Below are positions 15,596 to 24,004 of a stretch of DNA of 64,000 nt, one piece after another. The translations under genes and the position numbers were made by a program. Within the stretch, counting starts at the first letter, position 1; every line of letters begins with the position of its first letter. The notes under the pieces are model-generated. The model was not told the DNA's origin. It did no database searches and worked only from the letters and a program-made list of their open reading frames with translations. Origin of the DNA: Gemmatimonadota bacterium (lineage in GTDB: Bacteria > Gemmatimonadota > Gemmatimonadetes > Longimicrobiales > Gaopeijiaceae); contig JAJDTB010000027.1 in assembly GCA_022827345.1 (NCBI GenBank), positions 1-64,000 of the forward strand. Direction: 5' to 3'.

Positions 15596-18097
15596 TCAAC
15601 TCACCGGCCGGACGCGCCGCTTCAGCACGAACAGACCTTCCTGCAGGCTTGTGACGATCACGGTGCCGCTTTCGAAGAACGGGTAGGTGCTCCAGGCGCC
15701 GCTGAACCCCGGGCCGTCCTGATAGGGCGACGTGTCGAAGTAGCCGGCCTCGCGCGGGTTCACCGGGTCGGAGATATCGAGCACGTGCAGCCCGTAGCGG
15801 TAGTTGGCCTGATAGGCGTAGCCGTCCTTCAGGTAGAGGTTGTGGGCGCTGGCCGGCATGGACCCCATGAACTCGCGGATCAGGATGGGCTCTTCCACGT
15901 CGGTCAGATCCCAGATCAGGGTGCGCGTGGTCTCGACGCTGCCGCGGATCACGTCGCTCTCGTCGTCCTGGTAGAAGTAGCGGTGATCCGGGGTGAGCCA
16001 GCCCTGATGGATGTAGGCGTAGTTGGGCGATGAGGCGCGCGCGACGGCGACCGGGTTGTCCTTGTCGGTGACGTCCGAGATCTCGAAGAACGCGCCGTTC
16101 GAGTTGAGGCACAGTTCGCGGTCGTGGTAGCGCTGGTCGGGCCCCTGGTAGATGACGCACTGGGAGTCGTGAGTGCCGCGCTCGTGGGCGGAGCAGCCGA
16201 CGAACACCGGGTTCTTCGGGTCGCGGATGTCCATCATGTGGAGGCCGCCGCCGCAGGACTCGCCGCCGCCGCGGTTGCCGACGGCGTAGGCGTAGCCGCT
16301 CTCCTCGTTGATGACGATGTTGTGCGAGCTCGCGATGCCCATGTAATGGGTGTCGGGTTCGAAGAGGGCGGGCATCTCGTCCGGCTCCACGGCGCGCAGG
16401 CGGGTGAGGTCGAAGACCTGCATGCCGTGCTCGCCCGCGCCGTCCGCGACGATGTAGGCGTGGTCCCTGTACGTCTTGATGTCGCGCCACAGCTGCGAGG
16501 GCGGAGTGCCCCAGGGTTTCGGGAGGTCGCCGACCAGCACCGGGTTCGAAGGGTTGGTGATGTCGATGAAGGAGGTGCCGTCGTTGCGTCCAACCAGGGC
16601 ATATTCGCGTCCGGTGACGGGGTCGGTCCAGCCCCAGTTGTCGTTGGTGCGGACGCCGCGGGCGCGTACGCCGTCCCGCAGGATGGAGTTGGGGATGAAT
16701 GAGAGCAGCTCGACCTCGTCGCAGTCGAAGGGACCGACCGTGCCGTCGATGCAGCGGCGTTCCTCGCCGATGAGCGGGGCGATCGCGTCGGGGGCGCTGA
16801 CGAGGGTGCCCGCGTCGTGCCAGGCCGAGGCGGGGTCATCGGGAGTGGCGTCCGCGCCGCGCTCGTAGAGGTGGACCGAGCCGGACTGGTGGTGCATGCC
16901 GGGGGCGGCGACGGCGACGACCTCGTTGTTTGCAACGATCAGGCCGCCGAAGCGGTCCTGCTCGACCGTCTCTTCCTGGGCAAGCTGGATGCCGCGTGGT
17001 TCGGGCGGCAGGGAGCCGTCGTCCCGGGTGGTGTAGACGTATGCGGAACCGGTCTCGTAGCCGCGCGTGGTGGGGGCCCCGACCCAGATGTCACCACCGG
17101 CGAATGCCACCGCCGCGCCGAGGCGGTCGCCGCTCTCGCCGGTCGGGAGCGTGAGGGCGTCGGCTGCCGGCGTCCACCGGGCAATGTCGTCGTCCCAGGA
17201 ATGTGCGAAAACGGCGCCACGGCTTTCGTTGGCACCCGGTGCGCCGACCAGGACCCTTCCATCGGCGGCCGCGATGGCCGACCCGTAGTTGGCGTTGGCC
17301 TCGGGCGCCGCTTCGAGGGCGCCGACCTCTTCCCAACCCCCCTCCACCAGGCGGAAATTATAGACACGGCCTGCGTTTTCGAGGCCCGCGAGGTCGCTGG
17401 TGGGGGCGGTCCACCGGGGTGCGCCGATCAGTGCGCCCCGGGGTGTGAGGACGATGGCGCTGCCGAATCCGTCGCCCGGCATGCCGTCGGCGGGGTGGAG
17501 GGTGGCGCGCTGGATCCAGGCGCCGCCGTCGCGCTCGTATGCGTGGACCGCACCGGGGACCTCGGGTTGCTCGGGCTCATTGCGGCGCTGCCGCTGGGGG
17601 TCGGGTGCGGCGCCGGGTGCGCCGACGAGAAGCCAGTTGCCGGCGGCCGCCAGCGCCAAGCCGAAGTCGGTTCCGCAGTAGCCGTACTGGCCGCATCCGG
17701 GGTCGATCCCGCCGACCCCGTCTCCGTCTACCGTCCCCGTGGCGAGCCAGGTGCCGTCGGCGGACCTCTCGAATACGTGCAGCGGCCCGCTGCGCTGACC
17801 GACGAACAGGGTGTTGTCGGCCTTTGCCAGTACGGTTCCAAAGCCGTCGGCGCGCTCGGAGTCGGGAGCGCGCAGAACCGTGGATTGGCGCCACGCGCCG
17901 CCTGATTTCTCGTAGACGTAGACGGCACCGGAACGGAAGTTGGGGTTGGGCTCGGCGATGAAGATCCCGTCGCTGTCGATGACGACCGAGTTGCCGAAGG
18001 ACGGGGACTGGGCGGCGAGGGGTGGTGCGGTGAGGGTCGTCGCGGCGGCGCAGAGCGCGGCCAGCGTAACCAGCGCGATGGGCGGCTTGCGGATCAT
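15596..18097 (-). CDS. FG-GAP plus LVIVD repeat secreted protein (choice-of-anchor B type), copy 2
   Basis: This 833-residue paralogue of the 12959-15409 product has the same architecture: a Sec signal (MIRKPPIALVTLAALCAAATTLTAPPLAAQ), an N-terminal FG-GAP propeller (RADGFGTVLAKADNTLFVGQ, ESGDRLGAAVAFAGGDIWVGAP) and a C-terminal LVIVD propeller (EYALVGRNDGTSFIDITNPSNPVLVGDL, GLHVLDISDPVNPREAGYFD). ATG at 18097 was taken because it begins the signal peptide shared with copy 1; the frame continues upstream only as an antisense artefact over the esterase. The gene follows the esterase by 32 bases, so both are likely co-transcribed. The divergence is moderate and spread evenly, which suggests an old duplication under similar constraint. 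Confidence 0.85.
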   Translation of the reverse strand: MIRKPPIALVTLAALCAAATTLTAPPLAAQSPSFGNSVVIDSDGIFIAEPNPNFRSGAVYVYEKSGGAWRQSTVLRAPDSERADGFGTVLAKADNTLFVGQRSGPLHVFERSADGTWLATGTVDGDGVGGIDPGCGQYGYCGTDFGLALAAAGNWLLVGAPGAAPDPQRQRRNEPEQPEVPGAVHAYERDGGAWIQRATLHPADGMPGDGFGSAIVLTPRGALIGAPRWTAPTSDLAGLENAGRVYNFRLVEGGWEEVGALEAAPEANANYGSAIAAADGRVLVGAPGANESRGAVFAHSWDDDIARWTPAADALTLPTGESGDRLGAAVAFAGGDIWVGAPTTRGYETGSAYVYTTRDDGSLPPEPRGIQLAQEETVEQDRFGGLIVANNEVVAVAAPGMHHQSGSVHLYERGADATPDDPASAWHDAGTLVSAPDAIAPLIGEERRCIDGTVGPFDCDEVELLSFIPNSILRDGVRARGVRTNDNWGWTDPVTGREYALVGRNDGTSFIDITNPSNPVLVGDLPKPWGTPPSQLWRDIKTYRDHAYIVADGAGEHGMQVFDLTRLRAVEPDEMPALFEPDTHYMGIASSHNIVINEESGYAYAVGNRGGGESCGGGLHMMDIRDPKNPVFVGCSAHERGTHDSQCVIYQGPDQRYHDRELCLNSNGAFFEISDVTDKDNPVAVARASSPNYAYIHQGWLTPDHRYFYQDDESDVIRGSVETTRTLIWDLTDVEEPILIREFMGSMPASAHNLYLKDGYAYQANYRYGLHVLDISDPVNPREAGYFDTSPYQDGPGFSGAWSTYPFFESGTVIVTSLQEGLFVLKRRVRPVS

Positions 18098-18129
18098 CGG
18101 TAAGCTCCGGTCTGGCAGGGGCCTGGCAT

Positions 18130-19080
18130 TCAGCGGGCGAGGATTTCGGCGGCGCGCGGGGCCATGAGCGCATTGCTGTGGCCGGCGCCGGGGACGGTGT
18201 CGAGGGCCCAGCCGAACGGAACCCCGAGGGATTCGGCGGCCGACCGGGCGGCGGCATGGAAGGTGTGGCCGCGGGTGAAGCGGTGCGGTCCCTGAAGCAT
18301 GGCCTCGGGCGTGCGGCGCAGGTTGCTCGAGGTGGTGATGGTGTCGGCATCGCCGAGCAGGACGGTGACGGGGAGCTGCAGGAGGCCCGCGAGGCCGGCG
18401 ACTTCGAATCCCGAGCCGCCCAGGCCGTAGGGCCACGCGGTCCCGTCGTCGGGCATGGTGTACCAGCCGGCGTTGGCGGCGACGGCCCGTTCGACGGGCG
18501 CGTCGGGGCGGGTCATCAGCAGCCGGTGTACGAACTGGCTGCCTGCGGAGTGGCCGAAGATGCGGAAGGTGGTGCGGGTGCTGCCGGTGGCGGTGCGGAC
18601 GGCGTCGAAGAGGTGTTCGATGGCGGTGAAGGTCCAGGCGGACTCGGGGTTGCGGGCGCCGCCCGAGGCCTCCGGCGAGTCCGCGTCGGGGAAGACGTTG
18701 CCGAGGTTGTACCACTGGTTGCCGGGGTAGCTGTCGGTGTCGAAGACGGGGACGAGGAGGAGGAAGCCGTGGGCGGCGGCGTGGGGCTCCCAGTCGTTGA
18801 AGTACCGCTCGCCGGCCCTCGAGTTGCCGTGCATGACAAAGACGATGGGCGTCTCGGGGCCGTGGCCCTCGGGCATGTGGTAGCGGACGGTGATCGGGCG
18901 ATCGGCGTTGCCGCGGGCGTCGCGGAAGGTGAACTGGCCGGAGCCGGGGTGGAGTTCGATCGTGACAGGCGCTTGTGCGGCTGCCGGATCCTGGTCGCCA
19001 CCATCACTCTCACCGCACCCGCCGCAGGCCACGGCCAGGATCGCCAACGGCAGCAGTGCCAGGCTACGCCGCTCTCTCAT
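18130..19080 (-). CDS. Alpha/beta-hydrolase (esterase/depolymerase-like) lipoprotein
   Basis: A 316-residue alpha/beta hydrolase behind a lipoprotein signal (LLPLAILAVACGGC). The oxyanion region is IVFVMHGNSRAG, the nucleophile elbow is FGHSAGSQF, the acid is likely in VLLGDADTI, and the His is in VPGAGHSN near the end. The fold resembles PHB-depolymerase/feruloyl-esterase-like (LpqC) enzymes that cleave esters at the cell surface. ATG at 19080 is preceded by GAGGAGAAGG. It lies 76 bases after the TolB/amidohydrolase gene and 32 bases before the copy 2 FG-GAP gene, forming a probable operon. The substrate is unknown. Confidence 0.82.
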   Translation of the reverse strand: MRERRSLALLPLAILAVACGGCGESDGGDQDPAAAQAPVTIELHPGSGQFTFRDARGNADRPITVRYHMPEGHGPETPIVFVMHGNSRAGERYFNDWEPHAAAHGFLLLVPVFDTDSYPGNQWYNLGNVFPDADSPEASGGARNPESAWTFTAIEHLFDAVRTATGSTRTTFRIFGHSAGSQFVHRLLMTRPDAPVERAVAANAGWYTMPDDGTAWPYGLGGSGFEVAGLAGLLQLPVTVLLGDADTITTSSNLRRTPEAMLQGPHRFTRGHTFHAAARSAAESLGVPFGWALDTVPGAGHSNALMAPRAAEILAR

Positions 19081-19101
19081 CCCACCTTCTCCTCGGTTGG
19101 T

Positions 19102-19141
19102 CTTGTGCCCGCTCGGCTGGGCTTGTGCTCGCTCGGTTGGG
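19102..19141. repeat. 2 x 20-bp tandem repeat
   Basis: Two 20-base units (CTTGTGCCCGCTCGGCTGGG and CTTGTGCTCGCTCGGTTGGG, two mismatches) fill the gap between the amidohydrolase and esterase genes. A partial third unit overlaps the esterase ribosome site. It is probably a small slippage array with no clear function. Confidence 0.7.
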
Positions 19142-19156
19142 TGCGCATGGGTCTCG

Positions 19157-22100
19157 CTAACGATTCACCGGCCGGGGTCCGGACCGCCAGACTTCCTCGT
19201 GGATCCACGGGCGGGCGCCATAGCCCCGGGCATTCGGCCAGATCTCGTCGAGGGTCATGCCTTCGTAGAGGATGCCGCCCTTCATGATGTACTGGATGTC
19301 GGTCGTGTTGCGGATGTTGTCGAGGGGGTTGGAGTTGAGGACCATGAGGTCGGCGAGTTTGCCTTCGGTGAGTGTGCCCAGGTCTTCCGTCGCGCCGAGG
19401 AAGTAGGCGCCTTCGACGCTGGCCAGCTCCAGCGCGCCCATCGGGCCCATCGCCGATTCCGCGATCCAGACCTCCCAGTGGGACGCGAGACCGTGCTGCT
19501 GGCCGTGGGCTCCGATCGCGCCGTGGGCTCCCTCGGCCATCCAGTCGGCGAGGACCTGGGCGAGCATCGGATAGCTGTAGTCGGTGAAGGGGCGCTGGAA
19601 GACGCGGCGCGCGTGCGGCACGAGCTGCTTCCACGGCATCCACAGGCAGAGCTTCTCGTCGCGCCAGACTTCGGTCTCCTGGAAGAACCACTCGTCGTTC
19701 CAGGGTCCCGGGCCGCCAACCACGAAGGTGGGCGAATAGACGGTTTCGGCGCGCCCGAAGAAGCGGGCGGCGTCGGAGTACATGGGCACGTAGCTGATCG
19801 GGTGCTCCCAGGCCGTTTGGCCGTCCATGATCATGCCCATGTTGAACGCCAGGTCGCTGCCCTCGGAGGTGACCATGAGGCCGCGGTCGCGCGCGATGTC
19901 CGACACCCACTGGCGCTGGTCGCGGCGGGGCTGCAGGTACTGCTTGAGCGACACGGCGCCCCACGACTGGAGGCGCGCGATGTTGTCCTCGGCGACCTCG
20001 TAGCTGGTGAGTTCGTTCTGGCGGCCGGCGTCGCCGCGGTAGAGGGGGTCGCCGGTGGTGTAGGTGCGGGGCCCGACGAGGACGCCGGCTTCGATCATCT
20101 GCGCGGCCGGGAAGACGTCCTGCGACCACTGCGAGTTGTCGAGGTTGGAGGTGACGCCGTAGGCGAGCGCGACGGCCATCTCGAAGGCGTTGGGCGGGAT
20201 GATGCCGCGGTACTCGCGGAAGAAGTGCGAGTGCATGTCGATGAAGCCGGGGATCAGCGTCTTGCCGGTACCGTCGACGGTGTGGTCGGCGCCTGCGGCG
20301 TCGCATTCGGCGGCCGTGCCCACGCAGGCGATGCGGCCGTCGGTGGCGACAAGGGTGCCGTTGTCGACGACTTCGCGGTTCTCGAGGGTGATGATGCGGG
20401 CGTTGGTGATGGCGACCGTGCCGGGGGCGAGGGAGCCGCGGGGAACGTCGAGAGCGATGGTGAAGGTGTCGGTGGTCTCGGAGGCGACGTTGTGGGTGTA
20501 GTAGCTGGCCGCGCTGCCGAATTCGACCGTGCCTGCGTCGCGCCAGCCGGGGAAGATGCCGCCCCGCCGGCTGAGTTGCCGCACGGGGAGCTTGCCGTTC
20601 TTCTTGGCGACGGCGACCGCGCCGCCGATGCCGGCAGCCCCGCTCGGCACGGGGACCAGATATGCGTTGTCGCCCTCGTTGAAGGCGGCGTGGCGGCCGT
20701 CGGGCGAGATCATGATTTCGTCGGCGTAGGGAAGGACGAGGTGGGTGCGGGGGTCGCTGCCGTCGCGCGCTACGGAGCGGAGCCGGGTGGAGTCGCCCAT
20801 CGTGCGGTAGAAGATGCGGCCGTCCGGGCCGAAGGCGCCCCGCACGAACTGGGTGCGGGTGGGCAGCGTGTTGCCGGGGACGCGCACGACGCGGCGGCCG
20901 GGGGCGGGGGCGGCCTCGTCGCCGGTTTCGGCGCCGCCGGATGGGCCCGCTGCCGGGAAGAGGACCAGGTCGTACCAGGGATTGTGCGCGACGGATCGGT
21001 AGCGGACGGTCGCGCCGGAGCCCCGGGTGGCCAGGATCTCGGAGCCGTCGGGGCTCCACTGGGTGTGGGCGTATTCGCCGGGGTCGGCGCTGATCTGCCG
21101 CGCGTTGCCGCCATCGCTGTCGATTCTCATGACGTGGCCGGTGCCGTTTTCGTCGACCGTCGTGTAGGCGAGCGAGCGGCTGTCGGGGGACCAGGAGGGG
21201 GAGTATTCGAAGCGCTTGCCGGCATCGGAGGTGAGGCGGCGGGGCGCGCCGTCCGGCAGATCCATGACCCATACGCGGCCGGCTGCGGTGAAGGCGAGGC
21301 GTTCCCCGTCGGGCGAGCCGGTCGCCCAGCGTGTGAAGGTGATCGGGACCGGGCCGTCGTCGATGCGGAAGGCCTGGTAGGCCTGCTCGGAGATGGTGCG
21401 CTGGACCCGCGCGGTGAAGGGGATTGTCTCGACCTCGCCGCTGGCCACGTCCAGCCGCCTCAGCTTCCCTCCCTGCGCGATCACGATGGACGCACCGTCG
21501 GGCGCCCACGCATAGCCGGGGAGCACGCGTATCGTCTTCATCCCCTCGGACATGTCCTGCGCGATCGGGTCCATGGCTATCCGCTCCGCGCCCGTGTCGA
21601 GGTCGCGCAGCCAGAGCGCCGTGCTGGGGCCGAATTCGTGGCCCTTCCACTCGATCGTGGCGTCGGGGAGGCGGCGTGCAAAGGCGATGTGGCGGCCATC
21701 GGGGGAGGGTTCGCCGGAGAATCCGCCGCCGCCGGAGAGCCGGTACTGGCGTGAGGGGACGCCGCTGGTGACCTGGGTGATCTCGCCGCTCTCGAGGTCC
21801 ATGCGGCGGATGTTCATGGTGCCCTGCAGCGCGTCGCGCACAAGTGCGCCGTCCACCGGTTCGGCAAAGATGTCGTCGTCCACCGCCCACGGCACGGTCT
21901 GCCCGGGAGTGCGCACATGGTAGTAGAGGTAGCGCCCGTCCTCGGACACCGACGGCCACGACGCGCTGCCCCCGTCGCTGTTCACGACCTCGATCCCGGT
22001 ACCGCCGTCCTGATGGTACATCCAGATGCCGCCTCCCTGCGCGACCAGGATGTACTCGCCGTCGGCCGTCCACTCGGGCATGGTGACCCGCGTGTCCATG

Positions 22101-22570
22101 CTGGACTGTACCTGGCGCGGGTTCGACCCGTCCGCGTCCATCACCCAGAGGTTGGTCTGGCCGCCCCGGTCGGAGATGAACGCGATGCGCGTCCCGTCGG
22201 GAGAGTACTTCGGGTGGTAGTTGACCGCGACGCCGCTCTCCTGGGTCAGGCTCTCGGCTGTGCCGCCGTCGGCGGGGACCCGGTAGACGTGCGCGAGGAG
22301 ATCGAAGACGATCCAGCGGCCGTCGGACGAGATGTCCACCGACATCCACGTCCCCTCGTGCGTCTCGAAGTCGATCTCGCGGACCTCGCCCCGCGCGAGG
22401 GTGACGTCCCAGTCGGGGCCTTCGCCGCCGGCCGTGCCGGCCACGTCCTGCGCGAGGGTGGGGGTGGGGAGGGCGGCGGCGGTGATCCCGGCCGCGAGGA
22501 AGAGCGCGAATGCGCTGAGGGCGCACCGGGCGGGGGGGGTGAACGGTGCGCGGGCGAGGACGCGTGACAT
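19157..22570 (-). CDS. TolB-like propeller / amidohydrolase fusion, exported
   Basis: A very large (1137-residue) exported protein. ATG at 22570 follows GGAGG at 5 bases and starts a signal peptide (LSAFALFLAAGITAAALPTPTLAQ). Residues of about 60-690 are TolB/WD40-like beta-propeller repeats of the form WSPDSRSLAYTTVD and FSPDGTRIAFISDR. The C-terminal part, from about 740, is a metal amidohydrolase with ITNARIITLENREVVDNGTLVATDGRI, LIPGFIDMHSHF and GKLADLMVLNSNPLDNI. This fusion occurs in Gemmatimonadota, Acidobacteriota and relatives, often linked to peptide or imidazolone-like substrates, but the true substrate is not known. It heads the run esterase, FG-GAP copy 2, FG-GAP copy 1. Confidence 0.88.
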   Translation of the reverse strand: MSRVLARAPFTPPARCALSAFALFLAAGITAAALPTPTLAQDVAGTAGGEGPDWDVTLARGEVREIDFETHEGTWMSVDISSDGRWIVFDLLAHVYRVPADGGTAESLTQESGVAVNYHPKYSPDGTRIAFISDRGGQTNLWVMDADGSNPRQVQSSMDTRVTMPEWTADGEYILVAQGGGIWMYHQDGGTGIEVVNSDGGSASWPSVSEDGRYLYYHVRTPGQTVPWAVDDDIFAEPVDGALVRDALQGTMNIRRMDLESGEITQVTSGVPSRQYRLSGGGGFSGEPSPDGRHIAFARRLPDATIEWKGHEFGPSTALWLRDLDTGAERIAMDPIAQDMSEGMKTIRVLPGYAWAPDGASIVIAQGGKLRRLDVASGEVETIPFTARVQRTISEQAYQAFRIDDGPVPITFTRWATGSPDGERLAFTAAGRVWVMDLPDGAPRRLTSDAGKRFEYSPSWSPDSRSLAYTTVDENGTGHVMRIDSDGGNARQISADPGEYAHTQWSPDGSEILATRGSGATVRYRSVAHNPWYDLVLFPAAGPSGGAETGDEAAPAPGRRVVRVPGNTLPTRTQFVRGAFGPDGRIFYRTMGDSTRLRSVARDGSDPRTHLVLPYADEIMISPDGRHAAFNEGDNAYLVPVPSGAAGIGGAVAVAKKNGKLPVRQLSRRGGIFPGWRDAGTVEFGSAASYYTHNVASETTDTFTIALDVPRGSLAPGTVAITNARIITLENREVVDNGTLVATDGRIACVGTAAECDAAGADHTVDGTGKTLIPGFIDMHSHFFREYRGIIPPNAFEMAVALAYGVTSNLDNSQWSQDVFPAAQMIEAGVLVGPRTYTTGDPLYRGDAGRQNELTSYEVAEDNIARLQSWGAVSLKQYLQPRRDQRQWVSDIARDRGLMVTSEGSDLAFNMGMIMDGQTAWEHPISYVPMYSDAARFFGRAETVYSPTFVVGGPGPWNDEWFFQETEVWRDEKLCLWMPWKQLVPHARRVFQRPFTDYSYPMLAQVLADWMAEGAHGAIGAHGQQHGLASHWEVWIAESAMGPMGALELASVEGAYFLGATEDLGTLTEGKLADLMVLNSNPLDNIRNTTDIQYIMKGGILYEGMTLDEIWPNARGYGARPWIHEEVWRSGPRPVNR

Positions 22571-22651
22571 GGGTGCCTCCGGGGCAGGGGCGGAGCGGTG
22601 GGACACCCGGTCAGAATAGGGGACGGCGGCGCGGTGGGCCACCGGAAGAAA

Positions 22652-22724
22652 CTCCCGCGGCAGGACTCGAACCTGCGACCCGACGGTTAACAGCCGTCTG
22701 CTCTACCAGCTGAGCTACGCGGGA
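22652..22724 (-). tRNA. tRNA-Asn (GTT)
   Basis: The minus strand folds into a complete 73-base tRNA: acceptor TCCCGCG pairs with CGCGGGA, the discriminator is G, the D-arm is AGCTCAGCTGGTAGAGC, and the T-arm contains GGTTCGAGTCC. The anticodon loop CTGTTAA carries GTT, which reads Asn codons. CCA is not encoded. No integrase lies next to it. Confidence 0.95.
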
Positions 22725-22816
22725 TTGGATTTGGGGCCACGAAAGATTGTCCCCGGCAACGTTCGAGTCAATGACCGTGCGTCCGCAGGCGCCCTGGCCG
22801 CGGGCAGACCGGGCTT

Positions 22817-23857
22817 CTACACGTTGAACCGCACCAGCATCATGTCGCCGTCGGACACGATGTACTCCTTGCCCTCCACCCGCATCATGCCGGCATTCTT
22901 CACCGCCGCCTCCGACCCGTACTCCGCAAACACCTCGAACGGGATGATCTCGGCGCGGATGAAGCCGCGTTCCATGTCGCTGTGGATTCGTCCGGCGGCG
23001 GCGCGCGCCGCGGTCCCGCGACGGATGGTCCAGGCGTGCACTTCCTCGGGACCGACCGTGAAGAACGAGATCAGGTCCATCATCTCGTAGGTCGCACGAA
23101 TGAACCGCGCCAACGTGGGTTCGGCGAGCCCCATGTCCTCCAGGAACTCGGCCTGGTCCTCGGGTTCCAACGACGAGATTTCGGCCTCGACCCGAGCCGA
23201 GAGAATCATCGCCGCTCCGCCCATCGTCCTGATTTCCTCTGCGAGCGCCCCGTCGAGCGGCTCGGCGGCGCTCTCCTCTTCCACATTGACTGCGGCCAAC
23301 AGCGGCAGGTCACTGAGGAGTCCATAGCCCTTCAGAAACCGGCGATCCAATTGCGTCCGCGGCACCAGACGGAGGGGACGCCCGTCCTCCAGCGCTGCGG
23401 TCATTGTCTCGAAGGCGTCGATCTCCCGGACATCCGCCCGTTCCTTGCGGGCGCGGTCCAGCCGCCGCTCCACAACGCCGAGGTCGGCGAGCACGCACTC
23501 CGCGTGGAACGCCTGCAGATCGCCCAGCGGGTCCGGCGCCCCCTCCAATGCCGGGTTGACGAAGTCGCGCAGCACCAGGCAGAGCGCTTCCCGGTCCCGA
23601 ATCTGCTGGATCGCGGCGGGCGACAGGACCTGGGACCGGGCGCCGTAATCGCCCGGAACGTCCCGCAGGTTGATCGTGGCGTAAACGGTCTTCTTCGGCT
23701 CGTAGACCCGCGAGAGCAGGTCGACACGCGGATCGGGGACCCGAACGGTGCCCACGCGGACCTCCCCGCCGTACCTCACGGGCGCGTCCAGTCCCGTCAT
23801 GGCGTTGAACAGGGTGGTCTTGCCGGACCCCGCGAAACCCGCGACGACGAACTTCAT
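22817..23857 (-). CDS. YchF/Obg-like GTPase with divergent P-loop
   Basis: This 346-residue protein belongs to the Obg/YchF P-loop NTPase group. The P-loop is GFAGSGKTT (residues 7-15), not the usual GxPNxGKST. The second motif is DVPGDYG, the base-recognition site is NVEE (YchF-type NxxE, which favours ATP), and the C-terminus is a TGS-like domain (ISFFTVGPEEVHAWTIRRGT...EYIVSDGDMMLVRFNV). ATG at 23857 starts the Walker strand directly (MKFVVAGFAG). YchF proteins bind ribosomes and influence stress responses; this variant may be a paralogue rather than the main ychF. It stands alone between tRNA-Asn and SusD. Confidence 0.8.
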   Translation of the reverse strand: MKFVVAGFAGSGKTTLFNAMTGLDAPVRYGGEVRVGTVRVPDPRVDLLSRVYEPKKTVYATINLRDVPGDYGARSQVLSPAAIQQIRDREALCLVLRDFVNPALEGAPDPLGDLQAFHAECVLADLGVVERRLDRARKERADVREIDAFETMTAALEDGRPLRLVPRTQLDRRFLKGYGLLSDLPLLAAVNVEEESAAEPLDGALAEEIRTMGGAAMILSARVEAEISSLEPEDQAEFLEDMGLAEPTLARFIRATYEMMDLISFFTVGPEEVHAWTIRRGTAARAAAGRIHSDMERGFIRAEIIPFEVFAEYGSEAAVKNAGMMRVEGKEYIVSDGDMMLVRFNV

Positions 23858-24004
23858 GGGGACGCAGCGGCACCGGAGGCCGACCCCGCCCCGGAAGAGC
23901 GCCGGGAGCACCACCGGCGCGGCCAGGGAAGTACCGTGATGACCGCCCCCGCAAACGCCGTCGCCGCGGCCGGACCGAAGCCCGGCCGCAGCGCGGCGAA
24001 GTTG

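Noticed and set aside
18890-22526. Very long open frames on both strands across the TolB/amidohydrolase gene (up to about 1150 codons)
   Set aside because: They lack ribosome sites and protein-like composition (Arg/Pro/Gly/His-rich) and mirror the codon pattern of the real gene in GC-rich DNA.
22652-22724. tRNA-Asn as an integration site
   Set aside because: No integrase or repeated tRNA 3' end is found next to it; the only integrase lies 29 kb away beside a protein gene.
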